Source: Candidatus Hodarchaeota archaeon
GTDB lineage: Archaea; Asgardarchaeota; Heimdallarchaeia; Hodarchaeales; Hodarchaeaceae
NCBI GenBank assembly: GCA_016839815.1
Contig: JAEOTM010000172.1
Location: forward strand, 1 to 48,057
DNA: 48,057 nt
Direction: 5' to 3'
Part shown: piece after piece, positions 15,414-26,100 of the stretch
How positions within the stretch are numbered: the first letter of the stretch is position 1
Layout of the letters: the number at the start of each line of letters is the position of its first letter
Translations under genes and position numbers: made by a program
Notes under the pieces: generated by a model
Seen by the model: only the letters and a program-made list of their open reading frames with translations
Told to the model about the DNA's origin: nothing
Databases searched by the model: none

Positions 15414-18400
15414 TTAGAAGCTTTTTCTTTTTTTCCTGCTAAGAAGAATGGCTAATCCAAGGAAGGCGACAATGTAAGACCAACTTGGTGAGATCTGAGG
15501 AGTTGTTTGACTTTCATCAGTTGTTTTTGTCGTTGTTGTAGTTTCAATCACTTCATTCTTTATAGTGAAGACATCATTTGACGTATCGAATGTACTGAAT
15601 CCATTGAGATCGACTGCTGTAACTTTAATCAAATAATTGACCCCATTACCTACTGTAGTCGTATCCCACATGTATTGCACGCGTGTTGTATTATCTGCTG
15701 TTGTGATTATTTCATAGGTTGCCATAGGAATGTTTATCCAGCTGACACCAGCATCACTGGAGTAAAATAGCCAATACTTTACGGGATCCCCTTTTTCAGA
15801 GTAAACTTTCTCCCATTGGACTGCAACTGTCTTTTCAAGAACTTCTCCACCACTTGGATAAATAACTGTAGGTATAGACATGAAATATCCAGGGGGATTG
15901 ATTGGATTGTCGGCTGGATTCGCATCCACATTACCTGCTACTCCATCTATTGGATAGCTTCCTTCACCTATCCAGTCACTCCAATAATTGTGATCAAAGT
16001 CGTTATGTTGTCCATCATCTTTAGCTTGTGATCCTGGTTCAAGATTCTCTGGGTATTTATTCTCGAAGAAATCGTTACTACTAACTACAGTGTCTCCTGA
16101 GGCGGAGTCAATATTGACTCCATACAGCATATTCACTGATAGAACATTGTGGTAAATTTTCGTATTATCCGAATCAACTAAAAAGATTCCATTCCCAGTA
16201 TTACTAAAGATATTATTTCCTTCAATAATATTATAATCGGATGGATCCAAAAAGACACCATGACCATTTGTCACCGCTTGAAGTGAGAATTTCAAGAAAG
16301 GATATTCAGCTTGTCGTTTTTCACTTTCTGCACCATTTTCGAAAATTGTATTCAGCGTTATATTGTTTTCATTCGAGTCCTCCAGGGCTATACCATTTGC
16401 ATTTCCAGAGATCTCGTTATTTGAAACTTCTGTATGATCACTTAGATAAAGATGAACTCCATTGGCAACATTATTTTCGATAACGTTTTCACGTATAACG
16501 TTCTCAGAAGTAGGATCAAGGAATACACCATGGCCATTCGTAACTGCTCCAATTTTAAAAGAGATTTCTCCCCTAGTTATACTATAGAGGAGATCTGGAT
16601 CACCATTACTTGCTATATAGTTTCTAAGGACCAAATTATTGCTCGAACCTTCGAGAAATATACCATTTTCTAAATTATCGCGAATAGAATTATCATATAT
16701 TTCGTTCTGACTCGAATCAAGTAAATAGGTACCGCTTCCTGCATTTCCGTAAATTTGATTTTCAACTATCACATTCCCAATGCAAGGATCTAGAAATACT
16801 CCATGACCATTCGTAACGGCCTCAATAGAGAACTTTATCTCTGAAGAAAGAGGATTATTACTAATACCACTATTATTTGCTATCTCATTTTTTTCAATTG
16901 TATTGTAGTTTGAATCAAATAATACAATTCCATTTCCTTGATTCTCAAGGATATGGTTAAACATCACTATATTACCATTGGATAATCCAAACAGGATTCC
17001 ATCTCCGCCATTATTAGTTATCCAATTATCTCCAACATTCGTGTTATTAGTCGATATGAATACGATTCCTGTACGTTCATTGACTGAGATATCATTTCCA
17101 TAGATTTGGCCTCCTGCACTTACTACAGCATAAATACCATCTTGATTATTGGTAATATAATTCCCTGCAATAATACCGTCAAAATCTCTCACAAATATTC
17201 CTGCGCGAAATTCATCCGGGTAGGTATGCGTTATCCGTGAATTGTTATCTACCGAGTTATTCCCAATATAGAGATTTCTTATGGATCCCCATGCATGAAT
17301 CCCACTTTCCCAGTTTTCAATAATGTCATTGAAGGAGATCTCTGTGCTTGGAGAATTATGAATAACGATTCCTTCAGCCCGAGAATAAAAAATGCCATTG
17401 CCAAAAAGCTCGTTCGATGAAGAGTTGTCAATAAAGATACCAACGGAATTATTAAAAATATTATTGGAATAGAATTGATTTCCCACAGAGAGAGCAGAAA
17501 TAAGAATGCCATCCCAATCATTATCGAAAATTTCATTGTTTTCAACAAAATTGTTCATCGACGAATAAAAGTGAATTCCGTCTTCCCTATTCCCATAAAT
17601 TACATTTTTCGTAATTGAATTCTCGTTTGTAAATTCTACACGTATACCACGATATCTACATTCATAGATAGTATTGTTATTAATAGTAGCATATGTATTG
17701 GTGGATGGCATTCCCCAATATCCAAGAGTTATTCCATTTCCATTGTATTGATAACCAATGATGTTATTGGTAACTACACTAGAATAAGATCCTTCAAGAT
17801 TGATACCACCCCATCCTTCATTACCAGTAAGGGTATTACCTGAGATAGTGGTTGCATTGCATGCACTGGAAATATAAATTCCGTTTCCGACAACACCCCA
17901 GATATCATTGTAAAAGATGTTTACTCCTCCAGATGCCCAAATATTTATTCCATCAAGGGAGGTATTTAACACCTCATTTCGATAAATATCATTGAAGTGA
18001 GCTCCTTCTAGATAAACGCCTGTTTCTACATTTAGGATATGGTTATCAATCACTAACCCATTTGTGACATTTTGTAGGAATACTGCGTTATAAGATCTAT
18101 TGATTCCATTAAGATAATTATCGCGAATCTGAAAATAAACATCTGTATTCCTGATATAGATAAGATGTGTATGGGAGGCTGTGATACTCAGATTTACAAT
18201 CATATATGGATCAGATAAAGTCCCTCGACCTGTAAAATTGTAAGCCATAAAATCCGCATTTCCGTCAATTTGGATGATAACATGGGGAACATATTGAGTA
18301 GCAGACACTAAAAACGTAGGATATGGTATATCACTAACAGACCTTAACGGTTTTGAATCTCTTTGTAATATATTTTCAGGCTCCCAATCATTTCTTTCAT

Positions 18401-18581
18401 AAGAAATATAATTGGTATTTAATTCAGTAGACGTATCCATTAGATCATAAGACGAAGCTAAGGGAGACATAGTCTCTGATTCAGAAATTCTTGGAAAATT
18501 TCCGTTTATTTGCGTAAAAAATCCAAGATTAAATACGAACAGTAAAAAAATTAATAGAAATTTTGTTTTGTTTAATTTCAT
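15414..18581 (-). CDS. Secreted parallel beta-helix (NosD-like) surface protein
   Basis: 1055 residues. A signal peptide (about 1-28) leads to a long series of parallel beta-helix turns (about 150-870) rich in N-x-I and N-G-I patterns, as in NosD/carbohydrate-binding beta-helices. Three turns carry a longer insertion with the phrase A-V-T-N-G-H-G-V-F-L-D-P (near 16250, 16530 and 16800), about 90 residues apart, so this is a repeated cassette. An Ig-like module beginning Y-P-S-G-G-E follows (about 895-1000), then a Thr-rich linker, a single helix and an R-K-K-R-K tail, which anchors the protein at the membrane. NosD here means only the fold: there is no nitrous-oxide locus. A TATA-like element lies about 40 nt upstream. 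Likely cell-surface role; ligand unknown. Confidence 0.85.
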   Translation of the reverse strand: MKLNKTKFLLIFLLFVFNLGFFTQINGNFPRISESETMSPLASSYDLMDTSTELNTNYISYERNDWEPENILQRDSKPLRSVSDIPYPTFLVSATQYVPHVIIQIDGNADFMAYNFTGRGTLSDPYMIVNLSITASHTHLIYIRNTDVYFQIRDNYLNGINRSYNAVFLQNVTNGLVIDNHILNVETGVYLEGAHFNDIYRNEVLNTSLDGINIWASGGVNIFYNDIWGVVGNGIYISSACNATTISGNTLTGNEGWGGINLEGSYSSVVTNNIIGYQYNGNGITLGYWGMPSTNTYATINNNTIYECRYRGIRVEFTNENSITKNVIYGNREDGIHFYSSMNNFVENNEIFDNDWDGILISALSVGNQFYSNNIFNNSVGIFIDNSSSNELFGNGIFYSRAEGIVIHNSPSTEISFNDIIENWESGIHAWGSIRNLYIGNNSVDNNSRITHTYPDEFRAGIFVRDFDGIIAGNYITNNQDGIYAVVSAGGQIYGNDISVNERTGIVFISTNNTNVGDNWITNNGGDGILFGLSNGNIVMFNHILENQGNGIVLFDSNYNTIEKNEIANNSGISNNPLSSEIKFSIEAVTNGHGVFLDPCIGNVIVENQIYGNAGSGTYLLDSSQNEIYDNSIRDNLENGIFLEGSSNNLVLRNYIASNGDPDLLYSITRGEISFKIGAVTNGHGVFLDPTSENVIRENVIENNVANGVHLYLSDHTEVSNNEISGNANGIALEDSNENNITLNTIFENGAESEKRQAEYPFLKFSLQAVTNGHGVFLDPSDYNIIEGNNIFSNTGNGIFLVDSDNTKIYHNVLSVNMLYGVNIDSASGDTVVSSNDFFENKYPENLEPGSQAKDDGQHNDFDHNYWSDWIGEGSYPIDGVAGNVDANPADNPINPPGYFMSIPTVIYPSGGEVLEKTVAVQWEKVYSEKGDPVKYWLFYSSDAGVSWINIPMATYEIITTADNTTRVQYMWDTTTVGNGVNYLIKVTAVDLNGFSTFDTSNDVFTIKNEVIETTTTTKTTDESQTTPQISPSWSYIVAFLGLAILLSRKKRKSF

Positions 18582-18840
18582 TAGTATTCTCTCGTTTGTT
18601 TGAATATTAAATAAGAACTTAAATAGCCGACAAATTACTCTTTATACTGAAAAATCATTTTTAACTATTACTGAATCACAATTCAGCAATTAAAGCAAAA
18701 ATATTCGAATCTAATAACGTAAATTTCTCTTTTTGAATTCTGCGGAGAATCAATTCAGAATTATTTATATCAAATCCCATCTATGACATCTTAACTTGGA
18801 TTTGCGCTTATTAAATCCTCGATTTATGGGTTGAACAAAA
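18582..18840. promoter_or_regulatory. Divergent promoter region between two surface-protein genes
   Basis: 259 nt with no gene. On the minus strand a TATA-like CTATTTAAGTT (18616-18626) lies about 40 nt before the beta-helix start, with a GAGAG stretch near that ATG. On the plus strand TTATTTATAT (18761-18770) would start transcription about 45 nt before the 18841 ATG. The pair may be co-regulated. Confidence 0.55.
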
Positions 18841-20622
18841 ATGAAACACAACAAGTTGTTATTGACAATTCTTTTCTTTGGAGTTGCAATATCTTTCATC
18901 TCTATCAATCCAGCTTCAACTACTGTATCGATTGTACCTGACGGCTATCTTGAAGTATATCTCTATCAAGGTCACCATGCAGCAGTAGGGGAAACTGGAG
19001 TAATGGGATTCGATATTTATTCCAATTTCAATGTAACGATGCATGTCAATATCTCCCTTATCATCATGACCCCCAGTGATCGGTTAGTCACTATTTACAG
19101 TCAGCCAGCTGCACTATCTCCTTGGAGTAATTTTTATGATGAAGCAGGCTATACTTTTACTGAAACGGGTTACTATGAAGTCGCTCTCTTTGTCTATGAT
19201 GAATATGGTCAAGAATGGAAAGCTGATTGCTGGTGGGAAGTATCAGATCCTTGGATGGATCTCTGGATTTCCCAAGACAATTATGCATCCGTCGGTGACA
19301 TGGGATATATGGCCATTGATATATATTCACATTTTACTGTGAATATGAGTGTATCGGCAAAAGTAGTTATCAAGAAACCTGATAATAGTGAAGTAATTCT
19401 ATATGATAATCCTTCAGTCTTCATCCCAGCATTTGGTTATTGGACTGACGATGTCTATTATAATTTCTCAATGCCAGGATATTATGATGTAATCTTTTCA
19501 ATTTCTGATGGTTATTCTTACTGGGAAACTCACTGCTGGTGGGAAGTATTTGAAGAGCAGGAATACCTTGCTTTATGGATTTACCAAGATTTTCACCGAA
19601 TGGTTGGCGAACACGGCTGGATGGACTTTAATGTTGAGAACCGCTTCTCTGTTAACAAAACAGTCAATATATTGATATTGATGCTTAGATCTGATTATGA
19701 AGAAGTCTTAATTAATGAAACAGTAATGATAGAGGCTGGTATGACATGGTTCCAGTATATCGAATACTTATTTGTAGAACCTGGCTACTATGATGTTGCT
19801 CTCTTAGTCACAGATCATGATACAGGTCGAGTTTGGGAATTCTGGTGCTGGTGGGAAGTCAACGATGGCTCCACTGGTGGTTATGATCTTTTCATTGATC
19901 AAGATTACAATGCAAAAGTTGGCGAAACCAGATGGATGCATTTCAAAGCCCAAAGCAATTTCGCTCATGATATGCCCAGTGTAATCATCAAGATTCGCAT
20001 GGAAGATCCAACAGGTTACACTGAATTATTACTAGAGGTTGATGTTCCTATCAATGCTTATGGTATCTGGGAGTTTGATTTGAATTATACATTTACTAAG
20101 GTAGGTATGTATATCGTTCATTTCGAGCTTTATGATGATATCGGAAGTGAATGGTATACCAGTTGCGAATGGAATGTTTCTGAAGCTGGTCCAAGTATTT
20201 CTGTTTATGGGCCTGACGCTGTAGATGTCAACGAAACATTTGTCATTGAAGGACAAGTCTATTCAGGTATGGAAGATGAGCTTCATATCAAAAAAATTAG
20301 TTTATTATGGCTAAATGGCACGCTAATTGAGCTGATAGATGTCAATCAAACATTCCCTGTTGATAGTTTCTTCGATGTGCACTTCAATCTAACAATCCCG
20401 ATTGAAGGTGAATTTACTTTCCGTATTAAAGCAGATACCAATAAAGGTCTGTTAGAAACAAAGTACTCCGTTAAGGTAGGAATCATTGATGATAACACAG
20501 ATGATAAAACTGATCCTGAAAACAAGGATACTACTCCTACATTAACTCCTGGTTTTGAAAGCATCTTTGGAATTCTTGCTCTTACTATTGCGATTCCTAT
20601 AATTAGGAAATCGCGAAAATAA
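18841..20622 (+). CDS. Surface protein with four tandem CWWEV repeats and PGF-CTERM-like anchor
   Basis: 593 residues. A signal peptide (about 1-29) is followed by four tandem domains of about 100 residues (36-134, 138-236, 242-340, 348-446), each starting with an L-x-[IV]-x-Q-D/G type strand and ending in C-W-W-E-V (130-134, 232-236, 336-340) or C-E-W-N-V (442-446). Each unit has one cysteine, all in this terminal motif. An Ig-like domain (about 450-545), an Asp/Thr-rich linker (547-566), T-P-G-F-E, a helix and an R-K-S-R-K end follow. That tail resembles PGF-CTERM, the archaeosortase sorting signal, so lipid anchoring after cleavage is inferred. I do not recognise the repeat. It is divergent from the beta-helix protein, and a pyrimidine tract ends the gene. 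Confidence 0.85.
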   Translation: MKHNKLLLTILFFGVAISFISINPASTTVSIVPDGYLEVYLYQGHHAAVGETGVMGFDIYSNFNVTMHVNISLIIMTPSDRLVTIYSQPAALSPWSNFYDEAGYTFTETGYYEVALFVYDEYGQEWKADCWWEVSDPWMDLWISQDNYASVGDMGYMAIDIYSHFTVNMSVSAKVVIKKPDNSEVILYDNPSVFIPAFGYWTDDVYYNFSMPGYYDVIFSISDGYSYWETHCWWEVFEEQEYLALWIYQDFHRMVGEHGWMDFNVENRFSVNKTVNILILMLRSDYEEVLINETVMIEAGMTWFQYIEYLFVEPGYYDVALLVTDHDTGRVWEFWCWWEVNDGSTGGYDLFIDQDYNAKVGETRWMHFKAQSNFAHDMPSVIIKIRMEDPTGYTELLLEVDVPINAYGIWEFDLNYTFTKVGMYIVHFELYDDIGSEWYTSCEWNVSEAGPSISVYGPDAVDVNETFVIEGQVYSGMEDELHIKKISLLWLNGTLIELIDVNQTFPVDSFFDVHFNLTIPIEGEFTFRIKADTNKGLLETKYSVKVGIIDDNTDDKTDPENKDTTPTLTPGFESIFGILALTIAIPIIRKSRK

Positions 20623-20625
20623 GAG

Positions 20626-20649
20626 TCTTCCTCCCTCTTTTTCTTTTTT
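20626..20649 (+). terminator. Pyrimidine/T-rich terminator
   Basis: A 24-nt C/T tract with two T-runs (five and six T) begins 4 nt after the stop of the repeat surface protein, typical of archaeal U-rich termination without a hairpin. Confidence 0.55.
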
Positions 20650-20664
20650 AAAGATTACTAAGAA

Positions 20665-21072
20665 TTATAGCCAACCGTATAACTTCAAGATAAATAATTC
20701 AAGATTGAGAGAAATTCTTTCAATTTTATTCGCAAGTTCTGTGTGAAAAGGGCAATAATCATCAGATACAGCCTGATGAGTAATTAAATCCCAGATTATC
20801 GGATAGTAGGTACATCCTTCAGGCCTAAATTGATAAATTGAACATAAACCTTTGTCATCTAGGAAGAAACACACTTCTTGATCATCAATTGTTTTATTCT
20901 TCAGCATTCGTTGATTATCTTCAGTCATAAATGAAAAGTTAGTGATAGGGATTCCTGTTGCTTTACTAATCTGTGTGCATTCAGTTTTTAGTACAAGCAT
21001 TTCGGTTTCTATACAGCAATGATGACATTGATTCTTAAGACAAATATCTCCCGAAATTTCTAGTTTATCCAT
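20665..21072 (-). CDS. YkgJ-type cysteine cluster protein
   Basis: 135 residues with the YkgJ/CxxCxxCC pattern: C11, C16-x-x-C19-C20, C68, C77, an R-P-E-G-C87 motif followed by Y-Y-P, and C107. The family (PF03692) binds metal through these cysteines; the activity is unknown in most members and some act in protein modification. It starts 34 nt after the kinase-like gene stop on the same strand, so a common transcript is likely. The C-terminal about 30 residues are helical and hydrophobic but too short for a clear membrane helix. Confidence 0.87.
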   Translation of the reverse strand: MDKLEISGDICLKNQCHHCCIETEMLVLKTECTQISKATGIPITNFSFMTEDNQRMLKNKTIDDQEVCFFLDDKGLCSIYQFRPEGCTYYPIIWDLITHQAVSDDYCPFHTELANKIERISLNLELFILKLYGWL

Positions 21073-21106
21073 GGAAAATCCCGATATTCAGGAGAAATAA
21101 TTGGTG

Positions 21107-21868
21107 TTAAAAAAGAGGACGATTGTTAGATTTTTGGATGTAACTTTGGATACGGTCCATCAGACATTGATAATTTTCGTTGAGTGATTCAAACATATTT
21201 TCAACCTGGATTTTTAAGGCAAATTTTGCTCTGTTATCAATCTGAAGATTGTCAATGGTGTTAAAAATTTTAGAATTCTCATGGAGAACATTAAGCTCAT
21301 TGATATCTTTCTTGAATTCATCAATTTCTTCCTTAACTATTTTTTGTGAGTTACTCAACCATTCAAAATAGAGAAGCAGTTCACTATCGAGGGGTTCTGT
21401 GCCAAAACTTCTTTCTAAGTCAATTGCCCAGATTTTGTCTTCTACAATTAAATAATTTCCAGAATGTCGATCTGAAGCTCCAATCAAAGCTTCAAGAAGT
21501 AGGAGTCGCAGCACATCTCTTGAGGGGCATTTTTTAAGTAGAAGAGTACTACTATCTCTTAATTCAACACTTTCATCTAGCCACTCGTAAAGTAGTCCAA
21601 GTTGTGTTCCTTTTTGAGCTAGATGTGCCCTTGGAACGTTAACGTTTAATTTCGATGCTATGTGTGAGGCAATGTATTCACGCATAACTTGCGTATCAGT
21701 TGACCGTTTCCACAGCCATTGCTTGTCTGTAGTCTCATTACTATAGAGATATGAAGTATTCTTAAAATTAGCGCCTCTAAGCTTAATTGGTGAACGTGTT
21801 GTTAGAGCTACGTCTCCAAAATGAGAAAGAGAGTCGTTTATTAGAGTAGGAAATTCGGAAGTAGCCAT
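21107..21868 (-). CDS. HipA/PI3K-like protein kinase-fold enzyme
   Basis: 253 residues. The catalytic loop reads D133-R134-H135-S-G-N138 and the metal aspartate is D150 in A-I-D-L-E, the arrangement seen in HipA-like and phosphatidylinositol 3/4-kinase-type enzymes (D-R-H-x-x-N and D-F/L). K54 in W-L-W-K and E64 at the start of a following helix fit the ATP-binding Lys and its Glu partner. The rest is helical. It is shorter than HipA (about 440) or PI3-kinases and has no upstream antitoxin-like gene, so a toxin role is unlikely. It lies between a helical protein and a YkgJ protein on the same strand. It is probably a protein or small-molecule kinase with unknown substrate. Confidence 0.75.
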   Translation of the reverse strand: MATSEFPTLINDSLSHFGDVALTTRSPIKLRGANFKNTSYLYSNETTDKQWLWKRSTDTQVMREYIASHIASKLNVNVPRAHLAQKGTQLGLLYEWLDESVELRDSSTLLLKKCPSRDVLRLLLLEALIGASDRHSGNYLIVEDKIWAIDLERSFGTEPLDSELLLYFEWLSNSQKIVKEEIDEFKKDINELNVLHENSKIFNTIDNLQIDNRAKFALKIQVENMFESLNENYQCLMDRIQSYIQKSNNRPLF

Positions 21869-21964
21869 TTATATTCACCTGGAACACTACAAATAACCTC
21901 GTAGACGACGAGACCTAAATGTTCTTATGGGAGCGATTTTTTATACGATTTTTGAATATTGTCC

Positions 21965-22435
21965 TCATTCTTCGTCATTGGGGAGAGTATCTAGCTTCTG
22001 TAATTCTTGTTCAATTTCAGAAATGCTTTTCTTGAGATTTTCAAATCCTAGCATGAATCGCAAACCCAGTCCCATGACAAAGCTTGAGTATTGGATTTCT
22101 GAAAAACCATGGGAGGTTAATTCATACCCTAAGGCCATTTTGAGGAAACTTAGAGCTTGGCGTCCTTCCAGAGTATCTCTTTGGTTTAAGTGATCATACA
22201 AAATACTTCCGTAGTTGTATCCCCACATCTTTGAGATATCGTCAGAGCTTCCCCCAACCATAGAAATAGCTTCTTCTGCTTTTTGGTAGCTGTCATTTAG
22301 CTCATTTTTAATCGTTTTTGCAATAGATTCTGGGATCTTAAGCTGTTTTTTTAGATGAGAAATCCGGGTTTTAATTTTATCTAATTCTCCTTCATCAACG
22401 GACTGTAAACGATCATTAATTTTTCCAGGATTCAT
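21965..22435 (-). CDS. Helical protein of unknown function
   Basis: 156 residues, unrecognised. The N-terminal third (about 15-60) is charged and predicted coiled-coil, a central stretch contains Y-N-Y-G-S-I-L-Y-D-H and G-Y-E-L, and a second short coiled coil (about 132-150) ends the protein. No cysteines, no membrane helix. It lies between pyrophosphatase and the kinase-like gene with gaps of about 100 nt on each side, so it may be part of the same cluster or separately transcribed. A partner or regulator of the kinase is possible but unsupported. Confidence 0.65.
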   Translation of the reverse strand: MNPGKINDRLQSVDEGELDKIKTRISHLKKQLKIPESIAKTIKNELNDSYQKAEEAISMVGGSSDDISKMWGYNYGSILYDHLNQRDTLEGRQALSFLKMALGYELTSHGFSEIQYSSFVMGLGLRFMLGFENLKKSISEIEQELQKLDTLPNDEE

Positions 22436-22544
22436 AACTATTCTCCACCATGATATAAATCACTACTTTTCTTTTTGATTGTTACTAAAGAAAATCTCCG
22501 GAAAACTATGGAAGAATATTCCCTCACGAAGAATTTTTGTTTCC

Positions 22545-23072
22545 TTACTTTTGATTTAATAAGTCCGTGATGGAAGCTTCTATTATACGTAAAGCAGTAG
22601 ACTTATCATCCCAACCAACGATTGTTGTTGTTTTTCCTCTTTCCAAGTGTTTGTATGTATTGAAAAATTCCTCAATTTCCTTTAGTAAATGCTTTGGGAT
22701 GGTTTTTAATGATTGAATTTCTTCACTACGTGGATCATCAATTGGGATTGCCACAATTTTATCATCTTCTCCCTTCTCATCTTTCATTTTGAGTACAGCT
22801 ACTGGTCGTGCTGATACTATACATCCTGGTACAAGTTCAATACCTGCACTATGAACTACGAGCACATCAATAGGATCTCCATCATCACACAATGTTTGTG
22901 GAATATACCCATATGTTGCAGGATATACTACTGAGGAATGAAGTATTCTGTCCACAAAAATAGTGTTATATTCCTTATTAAACTCATATTTTACTTTGGA
23001 ACCCATTGGAATTTCGATTCTAACATAGATAGCTTCAGGTGGATTTGGGCCTGGAGGTATATTCTCTCTCAT
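22545..23072 (-). CDS. ppa: Inorganic pyrophosphatase, family I
   Basis: 175 residues, the normal length for soluble prokaryotic family I pyrophosphatase. The metal-binding signature D64-G-D66-P-I-D69 is intact, and D98 and D103 in D-E-K-G-E-D-D match the other metal ligands, with K105 following. The enzyme hydrolyses pyrophosphate to two phosphates with Mg2+, pulling biosynthetic reactions forward in the cytoplasm. It is the first gene of a minus-strand group with the helical protein, the kinase and the YkgJ protein. Confidence 0.97.
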   Translation of the reverse strand: MRENIPPGPNPPEAIYVRIEIPMGSKVKYEFNKEYNTIFVDRILHSSVVYPATYGYIPQTLCDDGDPIDVLVVHSAGIELVPGCIVSARPVAVLKMKDEKGEDDKIVAIPIDDPRSEEIQSLKTIPKHLLKEIEEFFNTYKHLERGKTTTIVGWDDKSTALRIIEASITDLLNQK

Positions 23073-23179
23073 CTTCTAACCTCTGTACACTATAGATTTT
23101 ATTTATCATTTTTTGTCTATCCTTATAAGTATCAGAGGAAATTTTAATTTCTCAATTCTCTAGAAATTTTTAATTTAAA

Positions 23180-26100
23180 CTACCCATCTTTACCAAATCG
23201 TCTTTGTAGATTTTTTAGGTATTTCTCAATTTGAGTAAGAGCTGAAACTTCTCCTATTTGTATTTTTAATTGGTGGTCATAAATTAATAATGCTCCGCCA
23301 GCGACTCCACCAAGTATAAGAACGATCAAGAAAATTAAGACGAATGGAAATTCACCACTTGCTTCATCTGATCTTCCTAATGCACCAATAGTGGTAGTAT
23401 GATCGAAGGTCCCGATAACTAATGATAAAATCTCGTTATGATCAGTTCGATCCGCTGGTACCCATTCATCTAATGATTCATCGAAGAAATATACTTCAAT
23501 ATTATAAATCGTTAATCCCTGTATAGCTAAGGTTTCCAGAAGATGTGCAACACTAAAACTGACTACGAGGACTTCTAAAGCGTCAGGATTATCTAGGACA
23601 ATATCGACATATAATCCGTACCCAAAATAATCACTCGCATTAGGATCCATTGACGTAGGAAGCGTAGTTAATCGCTGAATGGTTACATTTGTTTCTTCTG
23701 AGACACTGATTGATAAATTTACATCAGGCATCGAGATTTCCGTAGTTCCTACAGGCAATTGTCTCTTTATGATATTGAGAATTGTAAATGTAGTTTCTGA
23801 TCTGACTTCACCTGGTTTTCCAAGAGTTATACTACTGACTCTAACAAGGAATGCAGATCCATTTAGATTAGAAGTTGCGGTATCCCAGATATAGTAAGTC
23901 AAAGAGTAACTTTCGACCAACGATACCCATGAATATCCACCGTCTGGCGAGTACTGTAAATTATAAGTAAGATCTTCAGGGCTTGCCCAAGTTACATTGA
24001 TGTAAGCCCCAATAATTTCTCCTCCAGTTGGATATATCAAGGAAATATCTGCAGGAGCTAATACTATTATAGTTATTGATTCATACTGCACGTTTCCCGC
24101 CGTATCATTAGCATAGATCTTCAAAGTCCACTCACCCGTAATATTGGGTACCTCTACCCAAGGGATATCTGAACTAACAGGTGGAAAGGTTCCATGGGTG
24201 CCATTCCACGTATACCAAAATTGTTCATAATGAATATCAAATATTGAAAACGGCAGGGTTGTTCCTGCGCCTAGTTCTGACCCATCTTCTATTGCATCCC
24301 ATGATTCAATAATTGGAGGTGTATTGTCTATAGTGAAAACATACTTTTCCATTATCGATAATTGACTATTACTAACATAGATATTCAAAATATGAGATCC
24401 TTCTGTTAAGGGTAGAGGGATATCTGTATCAATGGAGACAGAAATATTAGTTGTATCGTCCCAATTGTAGATAAGAGTGCCATTACTGTTCTGAAAACTA
24501 AATTCAAGTTGCATCTCGGAGTTAATTATTGTTGAGTTCAGAGGAGAAATCAGATTAATTCCAGGTGGACCGATCAGACTCGTAAGGGGATAATTATCTT
24601 GAGCATTTGCTATTCCTGGAATTAAATGTGGACTATCTCCAATCCCATCTTCATCCTCATCTATTCCTTCATAAGTATCCCAGAAATTACCATAAGACCC
24701 ATTATCCCAACTATTTGTCGTTCCACTATCCCATCCATCATTATTCAGAAAAATATTCTTATATATGGTATTATTTTCTGTATCATCTGTACAATTTATT
24801 CCTACATAATTATTAGTTATCAGATTCTGACTAATTACGTTATCAATGCAATATTTCAGATAAATCCCTGTTTCAACATTTGAGGTAAGATTATTTTTTG
24901 AAATTGAGACATTGTGAGTTCTTCCCTCTTGGCCCCAAAGATATATTCCACGGTTATTATTATGAATATTGTTCTCAACCACGAGATTCGACTCTAGAGT
25001 TGAATCGATAAATCCTATTCCTACGTCACAATTATAAATATCTAGATGTGATAGAATATAATTTCCAATGCCAGGATTTATTTCCACACCATAATGGGTT
25101 TGATTCCAAATCGTTGTTGAGGAAAAATTACAGTTCCTCCCTTGATATGTAAAAATACCCGTATCTGTATTACTGATGCTACATAATTCGATTGTACTAT
25201 TTGTGGTATAATATAGATATACTCCATAGTCTGGGATGTTGTGTACTTCTGAATTAGTAATGGTTAGATGATCAACATTATCAGATCGAATACCTCTACT
25301 GTTAACAGCATAACAGTTTTGAACTGTACAATGATCTAAAGAAATTTCAGAACTATATTGTATGAATATACCCGTATAGGTAATGTTCTCCATCTCAGAG
25401 TTACTGATTGACACATTATGGCTGTAACGTACATATAATCCTTGTTCTTGAGTTCCAAAAATCGAAAGTGTGTCGATCGTGGAGTCATTTATATTATCAC
25501 CATAAATCCCATGAGTTGCTGATCCATTAAGTACACAATTTTTCAAATTCGAATTTTGTATTGTGTCCATATAGATACTTGGAGTTCCATTGTATATAGT
25601 ACAATTCACGATGGCTATATTTGATACAAAATTTAGATTGATCGCAGTAACAAGAAATGCTGCATCAAAGAAGCAGCTTTCAATTATAATATGTTTATCG
25701 ATATTCGCAATATCAATCAAGGGAGTCTCCATTGCGAACGAAAAGTTAATATTTCGTATCAAATAAGGATTAACTTTTGTTCCATTCCCGAGAAATCCTT
25801 TATTAAACATATGCATATCTAATTGACCATTGCTCATCATAATTAGCTCATTAACATTCCAGTGTTGTTTATGGACTCTTGGAGCATAATCAAGTACGGC
25901 TCCATCTCCTGGAACAGAATATACCAATTGATAAATGCCACCATCAGATCCCCCACTGTGTGTATCCCACCAATTGTAATAGAAATAGTTTTCATCGTTA
26001 TCATTATAGGCATTAATACCCCCAGTATTATTATTTTCGAAGATGTTGAGTGATATCCTATTATGATTTCCAATACTATCTAAAAATAACCCAATGGTTG

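Noticed and set aside
15414..18581. Nitrous-oxide reductase maturation (NosD) function
   Set aside because: Only the beta-helix fold matches. There are no nos genes nearby, and the protein is much longer than NosD and membrane-anchored.
21107..21868. HipBA toxin-antitoxin module
   Set aside because: There is no HipB-like helix-turn-helix gene next to it, and the protein is much shorter than HipA.
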